Shown: positions 1 through 8,674 of the stretch, in pieces
Layout: each line of letters opens with the position of its first letter
Numbering within the stretch: position 1 is the first letter of the stretch
NCBI GenBank assembly: GCA_017849615.1
Contig: JAFIGS010000033.1
Span: 1-64,000 of the forward strand
Reading direction: 5' to 3'
Length of the DNA: 64,000 nt
Source: Pseudolabrys sp.
Lineage (GTDB): Bacteria; Pseudomonadota; Alphaproteobacteria; Rhizobiales; Xanthobacteraceae
Made by a program: the position numbers and the translations under genes
Notes under the pieces: generated by a model
Told to the model about the DNA's origin: nothing
The model's database searches: none
What the model saw: the letters and a program-made list of their open reading frames with translations, nothing else

Positions 1-42
1 CCGGCGGCCGGTCAGCGATCGAGCCTCCTTGTGAGAGGACAT
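1..42 (-). CDS. Possible start of 5-formyltetrahydrofolate cyclo-ligase (partial)
   Basis: The first 14 codons of a minus-strand reading frame run off the left edge of the window (MSSHKEARSLTGRR). A GGAGG lies 3 nt before the ATG. The identification rests on context: in many alphaproteobacteria the 6S RNA gene is followed directly by the 5-formyltetrahydrofolate cyclo-ligase gene, and a probable 6S RNA ends just upstream here. The visible residues are too few to recognise the family, so this is inference. Confidence 0.3.
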   Translation of the reverse strand, partial: MSSHKEARSLTGRR

Positions 43-59
43 CGACCTCCGGCAGGCTT

Positions 60-236
60 TCGCCCGCCTTCACCGAACCCCCGTCCAGCCATTGAAGGCA
101 GAGCCCCGTAGTGGGCCCGGACGGCTACCCGCGGCCTCCCGAGTGCAGGGTTACGAGCCCCGCCCGCAGGCGCCACATCCTGCCCCACGTTCAGCGAGCG
201 TCTGCAGAACGCCCCTCGCCTGGGACAAGGCGGGAT
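60..236 (-). ncRNA. ssrS: Probable 6S RNA (SsrS)
   Basis: 6S RNA binds RNA polymerase holoenzyme and represses sigma-70 promoters in slow growth. Read on the minus strand, an 8-bp closing stem is perfect: CCCGCCTT (234-227) with AAGGCGGG (70-63), giving a transcript of about 175 nt, a usual 6S length. The interior contains ATGTGGCGC followed by G/C-rich paired blocks and CTCGGGAGGCC, which resembles the core of E. coli 6S RNA. Upstream on the minus strand are TTGACT (67-62) and TATACC or CTATAT (49-41), a reasonable promoter. Neighbouring open frames on the plus strand here are antisense noise. A covariance-model match was not possible, so the name is inference from structure, length and similarity of the core. 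Confidence 0.55.
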
Positions 237-415
237 TGAGGGTATATAGACCTAGGATGGAAGTCAAGAGGCTGCGTGAGCATGATTGCACTTCCTGCCT
301 CCATCAACTTGAGATAGGATAGATTAATATATTATTATCAATGATTTAACTGCCGTTTAGTACTCTAGCGGCATGCGCTATGGCCTTTGTTCTTCTTTTG
401 TTCTAGGATAATTCG

Positions 416-1177
416 ATGTCTGTTGGCACTCAGATCGAATGGACCGATGCGACGTGGAATCCAGTGACCGGCTGCACCAAGGTCACCCGCGGCTGCGACT
501 TTTGCTATGCCGAGCGCTTCTCCGAAAGATTCAGAGGAGTTCCGGACCATCCGTTCGAAAAGGGATTCGACCTAACTTTAAAACCTGACCGATTGAAACA
601 GCCGCTTTCTTGGCGCCAGCCAAAACGCATCTTCGTCAATTCGATGAGTGACCTTTTTCATAAAGAGATTCCTATCAGCTTTATCGACTCTGTTTTTGAG
701 ACGATGGAAGCGGCGAACTGGCACACATTTCAAGTTCTCACCAAACGAAGCTCTCTTTTAGTCCGCTATCTAAGAGAAAGGTATGCAGGACGAGAAAATG
801 CCCCACCCCACATTTGGCTAGGCGTTTCTGTTGAGGATCAAAAGAATGCGGTTCGCATAAAGCATTTGCGCGCAGCAAAAGCGTCGGTGAAATTTGTTTC
901 GTTTGAGCCGCTGCTAGGCCCAGTCGGCAGAATCGACCTCACCGGAATCCACTGGGCCATCGTAGGCGGAGAAAGCGGACCAAAAGCGCGCCCTATGGAA
1001 GAACAATGGGCGATAGAAATTCGAGACCAGTGCATCGAAGCCAAGACTGCCTTTTTCTTCAAACAATGGGGCGGCATTCGACCAAAATCTGGCGGACGCC
1101 GCCTCCAGAAAAAAGAATGGAATCAGTACCCCCGAATACGACGGACCGCGACCGAAAATTTGATTGCAGCCGAATGA
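416..1177 (+). CDS. Three-Cys-motif protein, phage Gp37/Gp68 (DUF5131) family
   Basis: A 253-residue protein of the family once called phage Gp37/Gp68 (DUF5131). The N-terminus has the hallmark IEWTDATWNPVTGC followed by three cysteines, C20, C27 and C30 (CX6CX2C), then YAERF. This resembles but does not match the radical-SAM CX3CX2C signature, so an Fe-S cluster is plausible but not shown. Later conserved-looking stretches are SMSDLFH, LTKR, WLGVSVE, FEPLLGP, VGGESGPKARP and FFKQWGG. The ATG is preceded by AGGATAA. The stop lies 9 nt before the tcmP start, so the two form an operon. Base composition is clearly AT-richer than the surrounding chromosome, a sign of transfer. The biochemical function of the family is not established to my knowledge. 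Confidence 0.85.
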   Translation: MSVGTQIEWTDATWNPVTGCTKVTRGCDFCYAERFSERFRGVPDHPFEKGFDLTLKPDRLKQPLSWRQPKRIFVNSMSDLFHKEIPISFIDSVFETMEAANWHTFQVLTKRSSLLVRYLRERYAGRENAPPHIWLGVSVEDQKNAVRIKHLRAAKASVKFVSFEPLLGPVGRIDLTGIHWAIVGGESGPKARPMEEQWAIEIRDQCIEAKTAFFFKQWGGIRPKSGGRRLQKKEWNQYPRIRRTATENLIAAE

Positions 1178-1186
1178 GGGCAAGCG

Positions 1187-2332
1187 GTGACCGATCCATA
1201 TATCGATCGCGAGCAAACAAAGATAAAGCACTTTATTTTAAAGAATTATCTTCAAGCGCTCGCATTTAAGGTCCTAAGGCATTTTGATATTACTTATGTG
1301 GATGGATTTTCAGGCCCCTGGAAAACAGAGACCGAAGATTTTTCCGATTCTTCGTTCATGATCTCAATTGGCGTTTTAAAAGATGCCCAGAAAATAATTC
1401 AAGAACAGACAGGCCGAAGGCCAAAAATACGCTGCTTCTTTTCAGAAAACAATCGATCTGCTTATCGAAAGCTCGAATTGGCAATTGCGCCACATAATGA
1501 TCCAGAGCGGGACTTTGAAGTAAGAACGTATTGCGGAGAGTTCGAGGATGCCATTTCGGATATTCAGAATTTTATCGGCACTTCTTTTCCTCTGTTGTTT
1601 ATCGACCCGACTGGATGGACTGGGTATTCATTCGACAAGATAAAAGTTCTGTTTGATCGGCAGAAATGCGAAGTTCTTATCAATTTCATGTATGATTTTG
1701 TTAATCGCGCCGCTTCCATGAACGACCCGAAAACCGTCGCCTCTTTGAACCCAATACTCGGAGGGGCCAACTGGCAGAATCGCTTAGATCCCACGATTAC
1801 AAGAGGCCGTGCGGTCGAAAAGCTGTTCAGGGAGACGTTACGTGAGGCGGGAGATTTTGACTATGTTGTTTCGACAAAAATAGACCGGGCCACTGCTGAT
1901 CGGCCTCATTTTTTTATCGTATATGGCACCAAATCTCAAAACGGCTTAGAAACATTCCGTGAGATAGAGTACCGCGCCCTTCAAGGGCACGCCCGCGACC
2001 GCGCCAATGCGAAAGAGCGGAAACGAGAAAATAAGATCGGCGCAGCCGACCTTTTTCATGGCCTCGATGCCGATATGCAAGAGATGACGATCGACGATCT
2101 AGTCGACGAACAAAAACGTTTCGCCAAACAGCAACTTATAGAGATGCTTGAGGAATTCGGCTTGGATTTCTCTCTTGTTACTCACTCTCTTTTACAAACC
2201 TACATACTTCGTGTGACCAACGTGAAGGACATCTGCGTCGAACTCGCAAAGGCAGGAGTGATTGAGAATACATGGGGCGGAGGAAATCGAAAGCCAGATC
2301 GCAACAGCACCATCGTGCTACGCAAAAAGTAG
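1187..2332 (+). CDS. tcmP: Three-Cys-motif partner protein TcmP
   Basis: A 381-residue protein fitting the TcmP family, named for recurring beside three-Cys-motif proteins such as the gene just upstream. The start is GTG behind GAGGGCA. Visible blocks are YVDGFSGPW (37-45), FFSENN (84-89) and LLFIDPTGWTGY (136-147). These are spaced like methyltransferase motif I (F-x-G-x-G), the acidic residue after strand 2, and a DPPY-like motif IV, so a nucleic-acid methyltransferase-like fold is a reasonable inference. The C-terminal third (about 260-381) is charged and helical, ending with a small alpha/beta segment. GC content is low, like its partner. The cassette has no obvious integrase, nuclease or regulator beside it. 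Role in defence, DNA or RNA modification is unproven. Confidence 0.8.
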   Translation: MTDPYIDREQTKIKHFILKNYLQALAFKVLRHFDITYVDGFSGPWKTETEDFSDSSFMISIGVLKDAQKIIQEQTGRRPKIRCFFSENNRSAYRKLELAIAPHNDPERDFEVRTYCGEFEDAISDIQNFIGTSFPLLFIDPTGWTGYSFDKIKVLFDRQKCEVLINFMYDFVNRAASMNDPKTVASLNPILGGANWQNRLDPTITRGRAVEKLFRETLREAGDFDYVVSTKIDRATADRPHFFIVYGTKSQNGLETFREIEYRALQGHARDRANAKERKRENKIGAADLFHGLDADMQEMTIDDLVDEQKRFAKQQLIEMLEEFGLDFSLVTHSLLQTYILRVTNVKDICVELAKAGVIENTWGGGNRKPDRNSTIVLRKK

Positions 2333-2435
2333 ATTTTGAGTTCTTCCTCTCGAATATTGATCCAGACACTTCTCTACGACCACGTTTGCGCGCCTCAAGA
2401 GGGAGGTGTGGATCTCCGATCCCAACGGCGAGCGG

Positions 2436-2458
2436 ATGCCCGGCACAAGGCCGGGCAT
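2436..2458. repeat. Dispersed palindrome, ATGCCCGGC arms
   Basis: Perfect 9-bp inverted repeat ATGCCCGGC with a 5-nt ACAAG loop, 104 nt after the tcmP stop. It is the first of several palindromes packed into 2430-2745. It has no T-run, so it is not a good terminator; it resembles the short intergenic palindromes common in Bradyrhizobium-like genomes. Confidence 0.6.
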
Positions 2459-2493
2459 GACGGAGTCATATTGCGACGCTTGAGGGCGTGAAG

Positions 2494-2540
2494 GTCCCGG
2501 TTCTGCGCGGCGGCACTATGTGCCGCAGCGCGCCCGGGAC
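2494..2540. repeat. Dispersed palindrome family with GTCCCGG/CCGGGAC ends
   Basis: Outer arms GTCCCGG and CCGGGAC enclose a second inverted repeat, GCGGCAC-TAT-GTGCCGC. Elements with the same outer arms occur at 57867-57914 and, less perfectly, at 57937-57983, so this is a multi-copy family in this genome. Confidence 0.65.
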
Positions 2541-2574
2541 AAGCCCCCCTCTCCCGGCGCGCAAGGGCGCGCCG

Positions 2575-2600
2575 ACCTCTCCCCGCTAGCGGGGAGAGGT
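2575..2600. repeat. Perfect 26-bp palindrome
   Basis: ACCTCTCCCCGCT is followed immediately by its exact reverse complement. Just upstream lies another small inverted repeat, GGCGCGC-AAG-GGCGCGCC. This ACCTCTCCCCGC motif is typical of repeated intergenic elements in Rhizobiales. Confidence 0.65.
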
Positions 2601-2722
2601 GAAAGAGCGGACGACGCTGCGCCTGAACCAGACTCGTCATGGCCAGGCAAAGCCCGTCGAAGACCGGCGTAAACGCCCTTATGTCCCGGCCATCCACGTC
2701 TTTGCGTTTAGAAAAATCTGGG

Positions 2723-2740
2723 TCCCCGCCTTCGCGGGGA
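2723..2740. repeat. Dispersed palindrome, TCCCCGC arms
   Basis: TCCCCGC-CTTC-GCGGGGA, flanked by GATGACCGG. A sister copy with near-identical flanks lies at 16538-16555, which shows a dispersed family and not a local terminator. Confidence 0.6.
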
Positions 2741-2912
2741 TGACCGGAGAGGGAGAACGCGCTTGCCGGATAGCACCGCCGTCGTGCCTCAACTCCTGAT
2801 ATTCGGGCGTCTCACGATCAACGAGGAAGCGCGCCGAAGTTTCTCGCGGAACCGAGGAACCGCGCCGCGGGCGACGCGATTGACGCAAGGGGCAGAAGAC
2901 AGGAGTGACGTG

Positions 2913-3218
2913 ATGATGAAGACCTTGTTCGCCGCGGCCACCGCGGCCGCGCTTGTCGCCGGTGCCGGTTTCGCGCAGGCGCAGACGCCGGGCCACGAGA
3001 TGCAGCAGAAGGGTTCGGTGAAGGGCACGACCGGCGCGTCCGGCTATGCGCCGGGAATCCAGATGCAGGAGAAGGGCTCGGTCAGCGGCACGACCGGCGC
3101 CTCGGGATATGCGCCCGGCCAGACCAGGACCGACATCAACGGCAATGCCGGCGTGAAGGCCGGCCACGGCGGCGCCAAGCTCGGCGTCGGCGTCGGCGCC
3201 GGTGGGAAGGTGAAATAG
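2913..3218 (+). CDS. Small secreted protein with two tandem GTTGASGYAPG repeats
   Basis: A 101-residue exported protein of unknown function. Residues 1-24 form a signal peptide (MMKTLF, an alanine-rich core, cleavage after AQA). The mature part carries two near-identical repeats of about 20 residues: EMQQKGSVKGTTGASGYAPG and QMQEKGSVSGTTGASGYAPG, separated by one residue. A glycine/lysine-rich tail follows, ending GVGVGAGGKVK. The start was chosen because AGGAG lies 7 nt before the ATG; a longer frame extends upstream into repeat DNA and is not credible. Small periplasmic proteins with this motif are, as I recall, frequent in Bradyrhizobium relatives, but none has an assigned function that I know. 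A strong terminator follows. Confidence 0.75.
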   Translation: MMKTLFAAATAAALVAGAGFAQAQTPGHEMQQKGSVKGTTGASGYAPGIQMQEKGSVSGTTGASGYAPGQTRTDINGNAGVKAGHGGAKLGVGVGAGGKVK

Positions 3219-3250
3219 CGCCTTCCGCCACGGACGACGTGCAAGACAGA

Positions 3251-3279
3251 AACGGCGGGCGCGAGGGCCCGCCGTTTTT
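3251..3279 (+). terminator. Rho-independent terminator after the small secreted protein
   Basis: Ten-base-pair stem AACGGCGGGC/GCCCGCCGTT with a 6-nt loop followed by TTT. It separates the plus-strand gene from the convergent thioesterase gene. Confidence 0.8.
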
Positions 3280-3308
3280 CGTTGCCGCGCGGTCCCGGGA
3301 CGAAAGCC

Positions 3309-3695
3309 CTAAGCCTCCGGGATCGGACGCGGGCGGCCGTTGTCGTCGATGGCGACGAAGGTGAAATTGGCGTCGGTGACCTTTTCGTGGTGGCGCGTCA
3401 TGAAGCGGCGCGCCCAGGCCTCGACGTGGATTTTCATCGAGGTGCGGCCGATGGATTCGACCAGCGTATAGACCTCGAGCACGTCACCGACCTTCACGGG
3501 CCTGATGAATGTCATGGCGTCCACCGCGATGGTGACGACGCGGCCGTGGGCGCGCTCGATGGCGGCGATGCCGCCGGCCTGGTCCATGCGCGACAGCACC
3601 CAGCCGCCGAAGATGTCGCCGTTGGCGTTGGTGTCGCCCGGCATGGCGCTGATGCGCACGGTGAGCGTGCCGCGCGGGGCTTCGGGGTCGGTCAT
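3309..3695 (-). CDS. Acyl-CoA thioesterase, YciA-like hotdog family
   Basis: A 128-residue hotdog-fold thioesterase that should hydrolyse acyl-CoA to free acid and CoA in the cytoplasm. The early segment RISAMPGDTNANGDIFGGW, followed by VLSRMDQAG, is the signature of the YciA group, with the catalytic-type Asp in NANGDIFGGW. FIRPVKVGD and EVYTLVESIGRTS follow as expected for the second half of the fold. Length matches the family. The start at 3695 was preferred because AAGGA lies 8 nt before it; an in-frame ATG six bases earlier is too close to that site. It lies downstream of the DUF2293-like gene on the same strand, and both lie beyond the rpoD terminator. Confidence 0.85.
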   Translation of the reverse strand: MTDPEAPRGTLTVRISAMPGDTNANGDIFGGWVLSRMDQAGGIAAIERAHGRVVTIAVDAMTFIRPVKVGDVLEVYTLVESIGRTSMKIHVEAWARRFMTRHHEKVTDANFTFVAIDDNGRPRPIPEA

Positions 3696-3776
3696 GGTCA
3701 TCGTCCTTGCATGCAGGTTCCGGCGAAGGACCAAAGCGCGGCGGCGCGGCGGAGGCAAGGGCGAAGGCGGCCGCGT

Positions 3777-4073
3777 TCATTCCTCCGGCGTGAGCTGGCG
3801 CCGCACGCCCCATTGCACGAGCAGCGCCGCGAGTTCGCCGGCGACGAAGAAGCGCGCGCTGTCGCGGTCATAGCCCTCGGCCAGCAGCGCGTCGTAGTCG
3901 GTCATGGTGTGGAGGGCATAGGCGACCAGCGACAGCCAGGCCGCGTTCTCCGGCGAGGCGACGGAAAGGCCCGGGCTGTCGAGGGCGTGATCGACCACCG
4001 CGGAGAACTCATGCGCCGGTAGTTTCGGCGCGAGATGGCGGAGAGCGGCGGCGATGGCGGAGCGGGAGAGCAT
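3777..4073 (-). CDS. DUF2293-like protein
   Basis: A 98-residue cytoplasmic protein without signal peptide or membrane segment. The sequence (start MLSRSAIAAALRHLAPKLP, then AWLSLVAYALHTMTDYDALL and GYDRDSARFFV) resembles DUF2293 proteins of Rhizobiales. No catalytic motif or cofactor site is visible and the role is unknown. It lies between the rpoD terminator and the thioesterase gene, on the same strand as both, so it may share a transcript with the thioesterase. Confidence 0.6.
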   Translation of the reverse strand: MLSRSAIAAALRHLAPKLPAHEFSAVVDHALDSPGLSVASPENAAWLSLVAYALHTMTDYDALLAEGYDRDSARFFVAGELAALLVQWGVRRQLTPEE

Positions 4074-4086
4074 GAAGGCTTATAGC

Positions 4087-4120
4087 AACAAAAACGGCGG
4101 GCCCTGAGGACCCGCCGTTT
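4087..4120 (-). terminator. Terminator of rpoD
   Basis: Ten-base-pair stem AAACGGCGGG/CCCGCCGTTT with a 9-nt loop. On the minus strand it ends in a T-rich tail (complement of ACAAAAA), so it terminates rpoD transcription 30 nt after the stop codon. Confidence 0.8.
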
Positions 4121-4151
4121 CGATTCTGTCAGCGCTCGGGATGACCGGACG

Positions 4152-6284
<2,133 letters not shown>

Positions 6285-6418
6285 GTCGTACTCCGCCTCG
6301 TTCCGTCACTCACCGCGGCCATCCGAATAACGCCGCAGACCTGGCGCGGATGCCAAAAAAGGGCCTCCGCCGGCAATGGCAGGGCCCGAATCAGGCCTGG
6401 AGTGTCGTCGGGGGCGAC

Positions 6419-6434
6419 TTAAGCCCCGATTAAC
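6419..6434. promoter_or_regulatory. Perfect CtrA-type box upstream of rpoD
   Basis: TTAA-GCCCCGA-TTAAC matches the full CtrA recognition sequence (TTAA-N7-TTAAC). A third TTAA follows after 5 nt. It lies in the dnaG-rpoD gap, 135 bp before the rpoD start. CtrA is the alphaproteobacterial cell-cycle response regulator; binding here is inference from the match. Confidence 0.5.
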
Positions 6435-6574
6435 CCCGTTAAAACAGCGAGAAACGGCCTAATTCCCCGCCGCCGGCAATCGTCCTTCAGCCCCGTTCCC
6501 GCCCTAGTGCGTGACTCGGGCCGTCGTCTCGGTCAAGCCAAAAGGCGAGCAAAATCGCCAATTCCTGGAATCGG

Positions 6575-8569
6575 TTAGAGCGTTCGGGCGCCCCGCCCGG
6601 AAGAGGCCCCGAAGCCTTCGATAAGCGCTTCGGTTCCGTCCATGCGGGCGAGCCGGTCTTTCACGTCGCGCAGCCGCAGATAATTGGCTTCGGTCGCCTC
6701 CTGGCCCAGGGCCAACTCGGCTTCCCTCAACTCCCTAGTTAGGGAATGCCACTGCCGATGCAAGGCGACAAGCTGTTGCCAGGTCACCAAAACATCGTCC
6801 GGCGCGGCATCGGGGCGCACGCCCCAGACCGAGGCCGTGGTCACCGAGGCAAAAACGCGGTCCATGGTGTCGGCCAGGCCGCGGGAGGCGAGTTCGGCCC
6901 GCAAGGTGTCGGGTTCGAGCCCCCCGGCGTGGTCGGCCGAATGGGCGGCAACGTCGATCAGGGCGGCCTTGAGCCGCTCGGCATCGGCGTGGCGGAATTC
7001 CAGCTCGCTCAGCTCCTCGAGGTGATCGTGCAGCAGCCAGGGGTAATTCACCGCCGCCTGCAGGATCAGCGCCTCGCGGGCCGGCACTACGGTGCGGTGG
7101 CCACGGTGGACCGGGCTCGCCGCCATCTGCTGGCTGGCGACGACATAGGGCCCGCCGGGACCGCGCTGGGGCCCACCGCGCTGACCGCCGCCGCGTGGCT
7201 GCCAGTTGCCGCGGCCACCACCTTGCCCGCCGAAGCCGCCGCCAAAGCCGCTGCGTTGCCCGCCGAAGTTACCGCGTCCGGCAAAGCCCTGGCTCTGCGC
7301 CGGCGCGAAGAAGGCGCGCAGGCGCTCGTTGAAATCCTGCCGGTAATATTTGCGCACGGATTCGTCGGCGATCGTCTGCGTCACCTCGTTGATCCGAAAT
7401 TCGAGGGCGGCGCGACGTTCCGGCGTGTCGAAGGCATGGCCTTCGGTCATGAATTGCCAAAGCATCTGCGCCATCGGCTGCGCGGCGTTAACGACATCGC
7501 GGATGGCGTCGGGACCCGCCGAGCGCAACAGGTCGTCCGGGTCCTGCCCCTGCGGCAGCAGCGCGACCTTGAGGCTCTTGCCGGGCTTCAAATGCGGCAT
7601 CGCGAGATCGACCGCGCGGCGCGCCGCGCGCAGGCCCGCGCCGTCGCCATCGAAACACAGGATCGGCTCGTCGGTCATCTTCCAGATCAGCGCGAGCTGC
7701 TCTTCGGTCAGCGCGGTCCCGAGCGGCGCCACCGCGGCGGCATAACCCGCCGTCACCATGGCGATGACATCGACATAGCCTTCGACCACCACCACCGGCG
7801 CGCCGTCATGCGCGGCCTGGCGCGCGGCGGCGATGTTGTAGAGCGTGTGGCCCTTGTGAAAGAGCGGCGTTTCCGGCGAGTTGAGATACTTCGCCGCGAC
7901 GTCCTTCTCCAGCGCGCGGCCGCCGAAGGCGATGATGCGGCCGCGAATATCGGTGATGGGAAACATCACGCGGTCGCGGAAGCGATCGAACGGCACCGGA
8001 ATATCGTCGCCGGCAATCAACAGCCCGGCCTCGACCATGTCGGCGGTCGAGATGCCGTGCGAACCGAGATTTTCCTTGAGCGCGTAACGCTCGCCCGGCG
8101 CATAGCCGATGCGGAATTTCACCTGGGTTGCGGCGTCAAGGCCGCGATCGGCGAGATAGCCGCGCGCCTTGGCCCCTAGCCGCGACGACAAGGTGGTCTC
8201 GAAAAACTTCGCCGCGATCTCCATGACGTCGTGCAAGGTCTTGCGATGCGCGTCGCGCTGCTGGTCCTCGTGCGAGACCTTGGGCAGCGGCATGCCGGCC
8301 ATCTGCGCGAGCTGCTCGACAGCCTCGGGAAAGGAAACGCCCTCGGTCAGCATAAGGAAATCGAAAATCGAGCCGTTCTTGCCCGAGGAGAAATCGAACC
8401 AGGCCTGCTTCTGGTCGTTGACGAAAAACGACGGCGTCTTTTCCTTGCCGAACGGCGACAGGCCCTTGTACTCGCGGCCGGAGCGGACGAGCTTCACGCG
8501 GCGGCCCACGACTTCCGAGACAGGAAGCCGGTCCTTCAATTCTTCGAGGAACTGGGGCGTGAAGCGCAT
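6575..8569 (-). CDS. dnaG: DNA primase DnaG with degenerate zinc site and RGG-rich linker
   Basis: A 664-residue primase that makes RNA primers for replication and binds DnaB through its C-terminal domain. The N-terminal domain is recognisable (EYKGLSPFGKEKTPSFFV), but all four zinc ligands of the usual CPFH...CFGC pattern are replaced: S38, G41, D59 and S62. The TOPRIM core is intact: VVVEGYVDV (260-268) and FDGDGAG (306-312). Residues 428-473 form a glycine-rich RGG/FGG low-complexity linker that is unusual for a primase. The helicase-binding C-terminal domain fills about 490-660. Start: the ATG after a short leader gives the expected MRFTPQFLEELKDRLPVSEVV-type opening. rpoD lies downstream on the same strand. 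The zinc-ligand loss may be shared by the clade. Confidence 0.95.
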   Translation of the reverse strand: MRFTPQFLEELKDRLPVSEVVGRRVKLVRSGREYKGLSPFGKEKTPSFFVNDQKQAWFDFSSGKNGSIFDFLMLTEGVSFPEAVEQLAQMAGMPLPKVSHEDQQRDAHRKTLHDVMEIAAKFFETTLSSRLGAKARGYLADRGLDAATQVKFRIGYAPGERYALKENLGSHGISTADMVEAGLLIAGDDIPVPFDRFRDRVMFPITDIRGRIIAFGGRALEKDVAAKYLNSPETPLFHKGHTLYNIAAARQAAHDGAPVVVVEGYVDVIAMVTAGYAAAVAPLGTALTEEQLALIWKMTDEPILCFDGDGAGLRAARRAVDLAMPHLKPGKSLKVALLPQGQDPDDLLRSAGPDAIRDVVNAAQPMAQMLWQFMTEGHAFDTPERRAALEFRINEVTQTIADESVRKYYRQDFNERLRAFFAPAQSQGFAGRGNFGGQRSGFGGGFGGQGGGRGNWQPRGGGQRGGPQRGPGGPYVVASQQMAASPVHRGHRTVVPAREALILQAAVNYPWLLHDHLEELSELEFRHADAERLKAALIDVAAHSADHAGGLEPDTLRAELASRGLADTMDRVFASVTTASVWGVRPDAAPDDVLVTWQQLVALHRQWHSLTRELREAELALGQEATEANYLRLRDVKDRLARMDGTEALIEGFGASSGRGARTL

Positions 8570-8674
8570 GGGACGCGGGTACCGATTCGAACCTCCCTTA
8601 ATATAGGGAGTCAGGGGCGGGGTTACCCGAACCCGCGCGATACCGCCGAAACGCCGGAAGTTTCGCGGCTTTTC

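Larger units (their letters stand above)
2333..2912. other. Intergenic mosaic of palindromes, no gene
   Basis: This 580-nt gap between the tcmP cassette and the small secreted protein holds four palindromic repeats, listed separately, and short open frames with no convincing start or family match. The last 150 nt are the upstream region of the gene at 2913. I see no transposase remnant or clear direct repeat. Confidence 0.6.

Noticed and set aside
92-322. Open reading frame on the plus strand over the 6S RNA region
   Set aside because: It is antisense to a well-paired RNA candidate, has no ribosome site and its protein is arginine/proline-rich noise typical of GC-rich DNA.
273-2412. TCAAGAGG on both sides of the tcmP cassette as an attachment direct repeat
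   Set aside because: The shared stretch is only 8 bp and not at matched boundaries; too short to call.
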